Shown: positions 1 to 7,703 of the stretch, piece by piece
Layout of the letters: the number at the start of each line of letters is the position of its first letter
Numbering within the stretch: position 1 is the stretch's first letter
Made by a program: the position numbers and the translations under genes
DNA from: an uncultured bacterium
Lineage (GTDB): Bacteria; Cyanobacteriota; Vampirovibrionia; Gastranaerophilales; Gastranaerophilaceae
Assembly (NCBI GenBank): GCA_949288685.1
Contig: CASELB010000099.1
Coordinates: forward strand, 1-24,724
Direction: 5' to 3'
Length of the DNA: 24,724 nucleotides
Notes under the pieces: model-generated
What the model was told of the DNA's origin: nothing
The model's database searches: none
What the model saw: only the letters and a program-made list of their open reading frames with translations

Positions 1-3000
1 ATCAAGGGCATCAATTACATCCTGCATGGTTTCATTCCCGCTAAATCCCAGTGAATGAACCGTACCGTCGACTACAAGTCTTAAATCTGAACCGTCTTCA
101 AATCCTATATCTGCAAGAGTAGTAGAAGTATTAATAGTTTTTACAACGGTGTATGACAGGTCGGATGAAGTTGAAGACTGATAAACAGTCGTAATTTCCT
201 GACTCTTTGTAAACCCTAATTTTGAAGCCAGATTTGAAGTCTCATCAACAATATACATATCAGAATCAGCAGTAATATTGAGACGTCCGCCGGATAAAGA
301 AGCAGTAAACCCGTAAGTTGAGAGTGCTGATATTAAATCATTAATTGTAGTGTCTTCATTTACATTAAATGCTGTAGGTATCCATGTACCGTTATCATAA
401 ATTTTAACATCGCCGGTTGTAACACCGAGATGAACAAGTTTTGTATCTCCATTTATTGCAGCATTTTCAACTTTGTCATTTAAAATACCCGACCACTCTG
501 TCGGTCTTGAATTGTTTGTAATAGTCGGGTTGCTGCCTAAAATAACTTTCCCCAGTGAACCGGAAATAGAAAATTCCTGATAAGTTGATGTGGCATTGAA
601 TGTACCGTTATTCATTGTAGCGGTAATCCCTTTTGAAGAAAGGTAGTCAAGAACATCCTGAACAGTATTTGTTGCAGAGAATGTTCTCGAAACAGTTTCG
701 CCATTCAGGGTTAATTCAACAATCCTGTCTGCTGCCGTATCCGTAAATGCACCGAGCGATGTTGTAGCCGTAAGCGCTTGCGTTGTTAAATTTGTGAGTG
801 CATTTGAAGTTGTATTCTGCGTTAATGTTTCATAAGTAATAGTTTGTGAAAGCCCTAATTTTGTTACCAAATTGGAGCCGCCGCCCTGAACTCTCAAATC
901 TTCATCCGCATTAAGTGTTAATCTGCCGTCAGCATATTTTGCACTAATACCCTTTAATTCAAGCGCAGCCATAAAATCACTCAATGTAGATGTCGCCGAC
1001 ACCGTAAACACTGCCGTAGTACTTCCCGTAACTCCGTTATAGAGGTTTACGGTACCGTTTGTAACTCCCATTTGGGATAAACGCGTTGTTGAAGGGTCAA
1101 AATCCGTTGCTGATACAGTATAAGTTTTCGGCGCGGAACGGTATACATAAGTATCTGTATGCGTCAGCGTTGTGGTAATTGTTGTAATGATTTGTTCTAT
1201 TGCTGTAGGAATGCTGTTAATTGTACGGGTTGTTATACTTGTATGAGTTTCTGTCGTATAAGTAAATGAACCAGCTTTATAATCAATCCCTAAATCAGTT
1301 GCAAGTGAGCCTGATATTTGAACACCCGAAATTGCAATTGCACCGTCAATCAATTCAAAAGAACCGCCTGCAGATTTTACGGCATCAGAAACGGAAGAAA
1401 GTGTAGATGACGCATTAAAAGTATATCTGCTGATTGTTCCGTCATGATTTATTGTAAGATATTTCGTTCCCGCATACCCGAGTTGGGAGAGTGTTGTCTG
1501 CAATGTCGCAACTGTAGACACATTTGCATAAATAACATTTGAAACGGTGGTAACATCTATTACATTCGTTTTATACGCTCTTGAAGATATACCGAGAGCT
1601 GTTGCCATAGTACCGGTGATGTACCCGTTAGAAATATTTATAGAACCGGTTGAGTCAATATACGCTTCTAAGCCGTAGGATTCAAGAGAAGCAATCATAT
1701 CTCCGACAGAAGCACTTGTGCCAAGAGTAACATTTGATGCAATCAGCGTTCCGTCCTGTGCATAAACATTGTACGCTCTTCCGCTCGGAGAAATACCAAA
1801 ATCCGAGAATTTAGAAGACTCCGTAGCAATTGAACCTACTGTATAATTCACTCCGGCAGAATATATTGTTGTTGCGTTACCTGTTGCACTTGCAGTAAGC
1901 CCCAAACTTGTCATTAACGAACCGGAAAGGCTCCCGATACCTGAAATTGTTACTTGATTATTTTCGAATGAAAATTCCCCGCCTGCCGCAGTAATAGCAT
2001 TTGCTACATCCTGCAATGTGGAAGAACCCGTAAATGTCCTGACAATCGTAGAACCCTGCTGCATAATTGTCAAATACTGCGTAGAATTAACTCCGAACTG
2101 TGATAATGTTGAAGTCATTGTTGCTGTTGTTGTAATCGTACCTTTAAGAGCATTTGATTTAATAGTTGTTTTGGAAACGTAGGTGTGGTCAACACTATGT
2201 GAAAGTCCGAGACTGTTAGCAAGTCCGCCTGTCATATATCCGCCGTCAAGAGTAATGACACCGTTTTCATCAATTGACGCATTTACTCCGTATGTTTCAA
2301 GACGGGTAAATAAATCACCTATAGTTGCATTGGAGGCAAGATTAACATTACCTTTCAAATTTCCTTCATCATCATATACCGCGAAACTTAAATTAGTACC
2401 GCTCACACCGAGTGACGAAAGCCTTGTTGCCTCTGTCGCAATTGATGTAACAGTATACGCAAGATTACGGTTATACATTGATGTTCCTTGAATAGTATGC
2501 TCATCCAAATCCAGAGCAGAAACAAGTGAGCCTGTTAATTTAGTAACTCCGGAAATACTTAATTCTCCGTCTTCAATTATCATTTCCCCGCCGGCTGCAA
2601 TAATTGCATCGGCAACATCCTGTAAAGTTGATGAGGCAGTAAAGTTTTTTACGGTATTTGTTCCGTTAACATTAATTGTTAAGGTTTGATTTGTTGTAAT
2701 ACCGAGCGAGCGCAACGATGATGTCATTGTTGCGGTTGTAGTGGTTGTACCTGCAAGCGGGTTAGACTCCGCAGAAGTTTCTGCAATCACATTGCCTGAT
2801 ACAACCGATGATAAACCGAGAGCATTAGCGAGATTTCCGGTTACAAGTCCGCCATCAATTGATATAACCCCTTCTTCTGATATAGATGCACTTATACCGT
2901 ATTGTTTCATTGAATCAAACCAGTTTTGAATTGTGGTTGTTCCTGTTACCTGCAAGTTAGCCGCAAGATTTTCTCCTCTTTCGTTTTGAACCGTATACGT

Positions 3001-4359
3001 AAGATTTGCACCCGATATTCCTAAATCGCCAAATGTTGTATTTGTTTTAGCCGTATAAGTAAGTGAATATTCCAAATAAGAGCTTGTCAGTGATGTTCCG
3101 TTAACTTTTTCTGTATCAATCCCCAGACCGTCAGCAACTCCGCCTGTTACATAAAGTTTATCAATATCTCCGGTTATTGTTAAAACACCATCCTCATCTA
3201 TATTGACTTCCGCGTCCATACCGTTATTCGCAGCATACGTTTCTATTTGTGATTTAACATCACCGAGAGTAGATGTTGAGGACATATTAATTGTTGTTGT
3301 CGTACTGCCATTACCTAATACCAGTCTGTAATTAGAGAATGTCGTATTTAAATTACCAAGTCTTGTAGTTAAATCCGCAGATTCAGTATGCACGTATGAA
3401 AGATTGTTACTTGAAGATGTTACTGAATCAACTTTTTCGGTAAGTCCGAGAGCGGTTATAATATTTGAACCGCCATCCATCTCTTTTATATCAATTCCGG
3501 CAATCGTTATGTACCCGTCTGCATCCATTGTTGCAGTACCGGCGCCATAATTATTATTTATATAATTAAGGAATGTTTGAACAGTATCCCCCGCACCAAA
3601 CGACAAATTCTGAACAACCTGATTAATAGTTATATTACCGCCTACAGCCCCTATATCCGACAACAATGTTGTAGGTTTAATTGTGACATAACCTTCAACC
3701 CTTAATTCATCGGAAGAGGTGCCGGTAATATCTTTAAATTCAAGCCCTAAGGCGTCAAATACCTGCGTCGTTCCCTGATCAACTTCATACAAATCCGTCT
3801 CAATCGTAAATCTTCCTTTATCTTCATCATAGGTGGCAGTTACTCCGATATCAGCAAGTTTATTTATTAAAGATTCAATCGTATCACTGTTTTCTATCTG
3901 AATTTCTTTCTCATTAACAGAAACATACCCTTCCTTGGCACCCAAAACGGTAAGTTTTGTATCCATATCGGCAGTATAAGTCATTGTGAAAGTTTTTCTT
4001 ATGGCAGTATTAACTTTAGTGGCAGTTGCCAATTGCGTTACACCAACTTCATAAGTATCTCTTGATGCAGTATGCGATGCAGTAGCCGTAACCTTTGACG
4101 GGTCAGAAGAATTTGCAAGGTTTTGAACAAAAATATCCATTGCATCAACCCCAAATTTAGCATCCGTCAGTCTTTCAAGAGAACTCCTGAAAGAAGTAAA
4201 AAATGTTTTTATCCCCGAAACCACATCCTTAAGTTCAACAACAGCAGCTTTTTCAGTTTGTAATTCTTCAACTTTGGCATTCTTAAGCGCCGTGAGTGCG
4301 CTCACCCACGAGTTGGTATCCAAACCAGTTACTAAACCGCTAAATTCGATTACGCTCAA
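1..4359 (-). CDS. fliD: Giant FliD-like flagellar cap protein (hook-associated protein 2), 3' end outside window
   Basis: The gene reads leftward and is open to the left edge, with 1453 codons visible. The start is TTG at 4359. A GGAG Shine-Dalgarno at 4372-4369 sits 8 nt upstream, and an in-frame TAG at 4419-4417 with no ATG between rules out an earlier start. The N-terminus (VIEFSGLVTGLDTNSW, then an amphipathic helix to about residue 60) is the FliD N-terminal domain. FliD caps the growing filament outside the cell and folds incoming flagellin. After about residue 140 comes a chain of about 13 modules of 80-110 aa. Each has a Leu-Gly start, beta strands, an 'S-T-L-Q-D-V' helix, a 'D-G-x-L-x-I-S-G' turn and a closing 'L-G-L', as in flagellin-IN (Pfam Flagellin_IN) motifs. 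Usual FliD is about 450-800 aa, so this one is at least twice as long. The FliD C-terminal domain must lie beyond the edge. A FliD-derived adhesin or filament-surface protein is the main alternative. Confidence 0.82.
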   Translation of the reverse strand, partial: MSVIEFSGLVTGLDTNSWVSALTALKNAKVEELQTEKAAVVELKDVVSGIKTFFTSFRSSLERLTDAKFGVDAMDIFVQNLANSSDPSKVTATASHTASRDTYEVGVTQLATATKVNTAIRKTFTMTYTADMDTKLTVLGAKEGYVSVNEKEIQIENSDTIESLINKLADIGVTATYDEDKGRFTIETDLYEVDQGTTQVFDALGLEFKDITGTSSDELRVEGYVTIKPTTLLSDIGAVGGNITINQVVQNLSFGAGDTVQTFLNYINNNYGAGTATMDADGYITIAGIDIKEMDGGSNIITALGLTEKVDSVTSSSNNLSYVHTESADLTTRLGNLNTTFSNYRLVLGNGSTTTTINMSSTSTLGDVKSQIETYAANNGMDAEVNIDEDGVLTITGDIDKLYVTGGVADGLGIDTEKVNGTSLTSSYLEYSLTYTAKTNTTFGDLGISGANLTYTVQNERGENLAANLQVTGTTTIQNWFDSMKQYGISASISEEGVISIDGGLVTGNLANALGLSSVVSGNVIAETSAESNPLAGTTTTTATMTSSLRSLGITTNQTLTINVNGTNTVKNFTASSTLQDVADAIIAAGGEMIIEDGELSISGVTKLTGSLVSALDLDEHTIQGTSMYNRNLAYTVTSIATEATRLSSLGVSGTNLSFAVYDDEGNLKGNVNLASNATIGDLFTRLETYGVNASIDENGVITLDGGYMTGGLANSLGLSHSVDHTYVSKTTIKSNALKGTITTTATMTSTLSQFGVNSTQYLTIMQQGSTIVRTFTGSSTLQDVANAITAAGGEFSFENNQVTISGIGSLSGSLMTSLGLTASATGNATTIYSAGVNYTVGSIATESSKFSDFGISPSGRAYNVYAQDGTLIASNVTLGTSASVGDMIASLESYGLEAYIDSTGSINISNGYITGTMATALGISSRAYKTNVIDVTTVSNVIYANVSTVATLQTTLSQLGYAGTKYLTINHDGTISRYTFNASSTLSSVSDAVKSAGGSFELIDGAIAISGVQISGSLATDLGIDYKAGSFTYTTETHTSITTRTINSIPTAIEQIITTITTTLTHTDTYVYRSAPKTYTVSATDFDPSTTRLSQMGVTNGTVNLYNGVTGSTTAVFTVSATSTLSDFMAALELKGISAKYADGRLTLNADEDLRVQGGGSNLVTKLGLSQTITYETLTQNTTSNALTNLTTQALTATTSLGAFTDTAADRIVELTLNGETVSRTFSATNTVQDVLDYLSSKGITATMNNGTFNATSTYQEFSISGSLGKVILGSNPTITNNSRPTEWSGILNDKVENAAINGDTKLVHLGVTTGDVKIYDNGTWIPTAFNVNEDTTINDLISALSTYGFTASLSGGRLNITADSDMYIVDETSNLASKLGFTKSQEITTVYQSSTSSDLSYTVVKTINTSTTLADIGFEDGSDLRLVVDGTVHSLGFSGNETMQDVIDALD
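1300..3000 (-). repeat. Tandem super-repeat of about 610 nt inside fliD (three copies)
   Basis: Modules alternate between two types. One carries LETYGV/LESYGL/MKQYGI followed by 'I-D-G-G-x-x-T-G-x-L-A-N-A-L-G-L'. The other carries 'S-S-T-L-Q-D-V-A-x-A-I-x-A-A-G-G'. Matching points of the second type lie near 2588, 1979 and 1364 (spacing 609 and 615). Those of the first lie near 2897, 2287 and 1673 (610 and 614). A two-module unit of about 204 aa has therefore been duplicated in tandem, after the individual modules had already multiplied. Confidence 0.75.
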
Positions 4360-4382
4360 CTTAGTGTCTCCAAAGTATATAC

Positions 4383-4418
4383 AGGCACGCCCAAGCGTCC
4401 TTGAACTCTCAAGTGCCT
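4383..4418 (-). promoter_or_regulatory. Compact three-way-junction-like structure in the fliD leader
   Basis: On the minus strand three helices can close a junction. AGGC (4418-4415) pairs with GCCT (4386-4383). CTTGA (4413-4409) pairs with TCAAG (4404-4400) around GAGT. ACGC (4398-4395) pairs with GCGT (4390-4387) around TTGG. The element ends 10 nt before the fliD Shine-Dalgarno. Read on the plus strand, the outer stem is followed by a T-run at 4420-4426, so a rightward terminator acting on transcription antisense to fliD is the other reading. No known riboswitch consensus was recognised. Confidence 0.4.
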
Positions 4419-4476
4419 ATTTTTTTATTATTAAAAACTGCCTATTATTCATGTTCCACATTTTACAAATATGTAA

Positions 4477-4516
4477 CAATTATTCAAAAAATTTTTTTCT
4501 GAATTTTGAATAATTG
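4477..4516. repeat. 13-bp AT-rich inverted repeat upstream of fliD
   Basis: CAATTATTCAAAA (4477-4489) is repeated inverted as TTTTGAATAATTG (4504-4516) around a 14-nt loop. Neither strand has a T-run directly after the stem, so it is not a typical intrinsic terminator. It sits in the 266-base spacer between fliD and the 215-aa gene, where an operator or an mRNA 3'-end structure for the latter would both fit. The rest of this spacer (4420-4625) shows only AT-rich DNA, including GTATATATAC near 4585. Confidence 0.5.
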
Positions 4517-4625
4517 CCAAACTAACGTATATGTGCTTTTTACATACAAATTTTGTTGATTTGGATATAGTTTGTATAGTGGATGTATATATACTACTAA
4601 ATTTTTTGAGTTTTGGCAAGTAAAA

Positions 4626-5273
4626 TTAAATATTAAAACTCTTACGCAGACCTTCTTCGTGATATACACCGCCGCCGCATATAGTTTCAACAACTTTCAA
4701 TACAAACTCTCTTGAGGCGTCAGTATTATTGAGAAAAAACTCACGATTTGACAAATGTTTAATTTTGAAGATACATGACTGCGACTTATCCGCCGGAACA
4801 TAGAGTGACGCAACCTCTTTTTCAAGCAGCCTTTCCATAATATCAGAGCGGGTTTTAGCACCTTCAATAATATCGTTATAATTCCCGTTTAGCGCCATCA
4901 CTCTGCCGCAGAAAAACGGCGGCTTATTCTCCCGGAACAGAGCCTGCGGCTCAAAGTTACAGCGGGTAGTAAGACTGATTGTATGCCAGAGAATATTTAT
5001 TACAACAACAGTTTTATCCTTGTCATAATCCACATATATATTTTGAGTAGCAATTCCGCGTGCGGCAAAAGACTGTTTAAAAGAATCTGCCATACCTTTA
5101 AAATTGTCTATCATTTCAGAAAAAATTTCTGCCGTATTAATTGTTGCATGCTGATAATCAAGAAACTGCTTGTACATATGAGACGAAACCAGCCCCAATC
5201 GCTCCTGAATTACAGAAGATTTGCGAAATGATGTTTCCATATTATCAAAATTTTCGTAATTATTGGCAGGCAA
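4626..5273 (-). CDS. Hypothetical protein, 215 aa
   Basis: I do not recognise the family. The chosen start is TTG at 5273, because an AGGAG at 5289-5285 lies 11 nt upstream; the first ATG (residue 12, 5240) has no ribosome binding site. Residues about 15-70 are predicted as long helices (MYKQFLDYQHATINTAEIF, FKGMADSFKQSF). A mixed alpha/beta part follows, with a strongly hydrophobic strand around TVVVINILWHTISL and a Gly-rich ICGGG near the end. No signal peptide or clear membrane segment is seen. It lies upstream of fliD on the same strand but 266 bases away, so shared transcription is possible, not shown. A flagellar role would be guesswork. Confidence 0.7.
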   Translation of the reverse strand: MPANNYENFDNMETSFRKSSVIQERLGLVSSHMYKQFLDYQHATINTAEIFSEMIDNFKGMADSFKQSFAARGIATQNIYVDYDKDKTVVVINILWHTISLTTRCNFEPQALFRENKPPFFCGRVMALNGNYNDIIEGAKTRSDIMERLLEKEVASLYVPADKSQSCIFKIKHLSNREFFLNNTDASREFVLKVVETICGGGVYHEEGLRKSFNI

Positions 5274-5295
5274 TTTGTGATAATCTCCTAACAGT

Positions 5296-5325
5296 ATTTT
5301 ACATCTAATTATTTATTTTTGTAAA
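5296..5325 (-). promoter_or_regulatory. Sigma70-like promoter for the 215-aa gene
   Basis: On the minus strand, TTTACA (5325-5320) and TAAAAT (5301-5296) are separated by 18 nt. The -10 lies 7 nt upstream of the AGGAG of the 215-aa gene. Similar TTTACA/TTGTAA -35-like hexamers recur in other spacers of this window. Confidence 0.4.
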
Positions 5326-5367
5326 CATGTTGACAAAATTTCGTTACAATTTCATCCTTATACTAAA

Positions 5368-6048
5368 CTAAAGAATAACCACCGCATTATGCCTTAAGGG
5401 AGTTCCGTTCTCTTTACGGTACGAGTAAAATAAATCATTATTACAACTTGTACAATAAGGACATACATCAATATTTTTAACTCCGGTTTCTTCCAATTGT
5501 CTTGCATTAATCCCTTTTAAGTCCACATGCCCGCCTTTATACAATCCCGACTTATCTGAAACAGTATTCAGAAGATTTGAAAACACATCTTCCCCAACTT
5601 CATAACAGCAGAGAGAAATTGCCGGTCCTATTATTGCCGATATATTTTCCGGTACCGAACCAAAATTTTCACGCATTTTTTCAATAGTAACAACACCTAT
5701 TTTAGCAGCCGTACCGCGCCAGCCGGCGTGAGCGATTGCGGCAATATGATTTTTTCTGTCATACAATATTAACGGAGTACAGTCTGCAAAACTCAAATAT
5801 ACTGCTGTTGCCGGCTCCGTTATTATTAAACCGTCCACATCAGAATACTCATTACGACTATCAACAATTTCTACATTTGCGCTATGGGTTTGTACAGGTG
5901 AAACTATACGTTTAGCAGCAAGGACATGCCGGAAAAATTCTTCATTCCCTCTTACCGGACATTCACGCGTCGTAAAAAAGTGGCAGAATTCAGGCACAAT
6001 ATCACTTTTAAGTATTTTTTTATTTTCCAGATAATCAAAGTAAAACAT
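5368..6048 (-). CDS. pgeF: PgeF/YfiH-family multicopper-like protein (peptidoglycan editing factor / purine nucleoside phosphorylase)
   Basis: The 226-aa protein carries the hallmarks of the YfiH (laccase-domain, Pfam Cu-oxidase_4) family: QTHSANV, DGLI, F-A-D-C-T-P-L, HAGWRGT, IGPAISLCCYEVG and a C-terminal FYSYRKENGTP. The two His and one Cys of these motifs form the metal/active site. In other bacteria the family edits mis-incorporated residues in peptidoglycan precursors, and some members phosphorolyse or deaminate purine nucleosides. No signal peptide is seen, so it should be cytoplasmic. AAGGAA lies 4 nt before the ATG and overlaps the stop region of the upstream lysR-type gene (8 nt apart), which implies co-transcription and coupling. 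It is slightly shorter than the usual roughly 240 aa but complete. Confidence 0.9.
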   Translation of the reverse strand: MFYFDYLENKKILKSDIVPEFCHFFTTRECPVRGNEEFFRHVLAAKRIVSPVQTHSANVEIVDSRNEYSDVDGLIITEPATAVYLSFADCTPLILYDRKNHIAAIAHAGWRGTAAKIGVVTIEKMRENFGSVPENISAIIGPAISLCCYEVGEDVFSNLLNTVSDKSGLYKGGHVDLKGINARQLEETGVKNIDVCPYCTSCNNDLFYSYRKENGTPLRHNAVVIL

Positions 6049-6056
6049 TTTATTCC

Positions 6057-6956
6057 TTATTTGTTAATCAGAAATTTATTCTGTAAGCATTCAAGAAAAA
6101 GTTTAGCTGCCGGAGAAAAAAACTCATGCTTTTTCCAGACAATATCAAGCCCGGACTCCAGCTTCGGCAACAGCGGTCTAAAACAAATTTCACTTTCTTC
6201 AGAGGTATTTGCGAGTTTGTCCAGAGTAATAGCATACCCTAGTCCGGCTTCCACCATCATTACCGCATTATAAACCAAATTATAAGTTGCGGTAATATTA
6301 AGTTGTTCAAATTTTTCTCCAAACCAGTCAAGGAAACCGCTCTCTGCAGAATATTTTTTTGACATCTGCCTTGATGCAATAAGCGGAAGTTCTGACAAAT
6401 CATTTAATTCTACATAATCCTTTTTAGCAAGCGGGCTGTCTTTACGCATAATTACTCCCCACACATCTTTATCCGGAAGAGTTATATTATCGTATTTTGA
6501 AAGGTCAATCGGCTGAATAAGTACACCAAAATCAAGCAAACCTTTATCAAGTTTTTCTGTAACATCTTCGGCATTTCCGCTATAGATGTGAAACTTTATT
6601 CCTGAACATTTATCCCGTAATTCTTTCATAACACCGGCTATCTGTTTCATAGACCTTGTTTCACCACAGCCAATATAAATATCGCCACTTACTATATCTG
6701 TAATTGAATTAAACTCTGATTCTGTTTTCTCAACAAGTTCAACAATCTCTTCGGCGCGCTTTTTTAACATCATTCCTTCAGGGGTTAATGATATCCTGTG
6801 TTTTCCTCTTATAAGCAGCTTTTGACCGAGTTCACGTTCAAGCCCCTGCAACTGCCTTGTAAGTGTCGGCTGCGTCAAATGTAAAGACGCGGCAGCACCT
6901 GTAATACTCCCTTCATGCGCAACCGCCAGAAAATATTTTAACACTCTGACTTCCAT
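6057..6956 (-). CDS. LysR-family transcriptional regulator
   Basis: The 299-aa length is typical. Residues 1-60 are the winged helix-turn-helix (FLAVAHEGSITGAAASLHLTQPTLTRQL, then LEREL and LLIRGKHRISLTPEG). Residues about 90-295 form the two-lobed effector-binding domain, starting GDIYIGCGETRSM and including 'V-E-A-G-L-G-Y-A-I-T'. The effector cannot be read from sequence. It sits 8 nt upstream of pgeF on the same strand, an uncommon pairing that makes pgeF a likely member of its own transcription unit rather than a divergent target. The divergent neighbour across a 207-base spacer is the 164-aa Asn-rich gene. There is no Shine-Dalgarno before the ATG, and the promoter places the mRNA start at or near the ATG. 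Confidence 0.95.
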   Translation of the reverse strand: MEVRVLKYFLAVAHEGSITGAAASLHLTQPTLTRQLQGLERELGQKLLIRGKHRISLTPEGMMLKKRAEEIVELVEKTESEFNSITDIVSGDIYIGCGETRSMKQIAGVMKELRDKCSGIKFHIYSGNAEDVTEKLDKGLLDFGVLIQPIDLSKYDNITLPDKDVWGVIMRKDSPLAKKDYVELNDLSELPLIASRQMSKKYSAESGFLDWFGEKFEQLNITATYNLVYNAVMMVEAGLGYAITLDKLANTSEESEICFRPLLPKLESGLDIVWKKHEFFSPAAKLFLECLQNKFLINK

Positions 6957-6962
6957 AATTTT

Positions 6963-6991
6963 ATACTATATACTTGTTTCACCACTGTCAA
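6963..6991 (-). promoter_or_regulatory. Near-consensus sigma70 promoter, probably leaderless, for the lysR-type gene
   Basis: On the minus strand a perfect TTGACA (6991-6986) is followed after 17 nt by TAGTAT (6968-6963). Only six bases (AAAATT) separate this -10 from the ATG at 6956, so transcription would start about at the A of ATG. No ribosome binding site is present, consistent with a leaderless message. A shifted -10 (TATAGT, spacer 15) would add only a couple of leader bases. Confidence 0.7.
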
Positions 6992-7020
6992 GAGTTTCAT
7001 TTTTTTACAATCTTTACAAA

Positions 7021-7036
7021 TACATTAAAAAATGTA
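7021..7036. repeat. Small inverted repeat in the lysR / 164-aa gene spacer
   Basis: TACATT (7021-7026) and AATGTA (7031-7036) flank AAAA, next to further TTTACA/TGTAAA hexamers. It lies between the divergent lysR-type gene and the 164-aa gene, where regulator sites are expected. The arms are short and AT-rich, so chance is possible. Confidence 0.25.
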
Positions 7037-7124
7037 AACCTTGTTTATTCAGACTAATAAAGAGATATCGGGATTTTTACAAAAAATTTACAAACTATCA
7101 ATGGTAAAAATTCATACTATGTGA

Positions 7125-7130
7125 TATAAT
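7125..7130 (+). promoter_or_regulatory. Extended -10 promoter of the 164-aa gene
   Basis: A perfect TATAAT (7125-7130) is preceded by TG at 7122-7123 (extended -10). The matching -35 position (TGGTAA near 7102) is weak, as is common with an extended -10. The AGGAG ribosome binding site begins about 20 nt downstream. Confidence 0.55.
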
Positions 7131-7163
7131 CAGGTGTCGTCACAATCATAGGAGTGTACCGGT

Positions 7164-7658
7164 ATGAAGATTGATAATCATTACGGTAACTATGTTGTTT
7201 TTTCTGCAAAAATGAGTATTAAGGAGTTTAAAGGTTGTCCTGAGAGGCTAAAAAAAATTGCCCAGCTATTTGAAAGCAAAACCAAAAACTATCCAAATGA
7301 CGTTCTGGAACTGAGCGGAAATCCAAATCAAAAAACAGGCTTAAAACTGTACCACTGCACAAAGGGCTTAGATGACCATACCTGCAGTATCCCTGACAAA
7401 CAAGCAACCGCATTATTCAAAAAAAGTGATAATGCCATAGCTGACAAATTTGCAAAGCTATTCAAAATTTTTAAACGTCAGGACAAAGATTATGAAATCG
7501 GAAACAAATTTATAAACCAGCTATTGCGGCGTGATTTATATAAAGATGCTTCCAATTTTGAAATGAACTTCTGGGATATTCTGGTAAACAAAGGAATTAA
7601 AGACATGCAAATTTCAATGTCAAGAGATCCTGTTTTAAAAAACTTCATAATGCAGTAA
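7164..7658 (+). CDS. Small Asn-rich hypothetical protein with FSAKM leader, 164 aa
   Basis: The family is not recognised. The gene has its own extended -10 promoter, AGGAG near 7150 ahead of the ATG, and a strong terminator directly after it, so it is a self-contained unit. The N-terminus MKIDNHYGNYVVFSAKM matches the leader seen in other small genes of this window (M-x-[IV]-[ND], then F-x-A-K-M at residues 13-17). A helix LKKIAQLFESKTKNYP and a short strand-rich part (VLELSG, GLKLYHC) follow, then basic helices (KFAKLFKIFKRQ, NKFINQLLRR). The protein is Lys-rich and has neither a signal peptide nor membrane segments. It may be a cytoplasmic or surface-delivered accessory protein; function unknown. 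Confidence 0.75.
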   Translation: MKIDNHYGNYVVFSAKMSIKEFKGCPERLKKIAQLFESKTKNYPNDVLELSGNPNQKTGLKLYHCTKGLDDHTCSIPDKQATALFKKSDNAIADKFAKLFKIFKRQDKDYEIGNKFINQLLRRDLYKDASNFEMNFWDILVNKGIKDMQISMSRDPVLKNFIMQ

Positions 7659-7670
7659 AATAACATAGAA

Positions 7671-7697
7671 AAATCCCCCGCTAAATGCGGGGGATTT
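7671..7697. terminator. Bidirectional intrinsic terminator
   Basis: AAATCCCCCGC (7671-7681) pairs perfectly with GCGGGGGATTT (7687-7697) around TAAAT. T-runs follow on both strands. It lies between the convergent stops at 7658 and 7704 and serves both genes. Confidence 0.95.
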
Positions 7698-7703
7698 TTA
7701 CAA

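Noticed and set aside
2183..2929. Plus-strand frames (102 and 62 codons) in the first 4 kb
   Set aside because: They lie opposite the continuous fliD frame, have Ser/Pro/Val-rich shadow composition and no ribosome binding sites.
1..4359. Repeat region as a CRISPR array or non-coding satellite
   Set aside because: The repeats are long, diverged and in frame in a continuous coding sequence with a FliD start; there are no short identical repeats with spacers.
4274..4693. Frames of 79 (plus) and 69 (minus) codons around the fliD leader
   Set aside because: The first overlaps the fliD start on the other strand. The second overlaps the 3' end of the 215-aa gene in another frame and has shadow-like composition.
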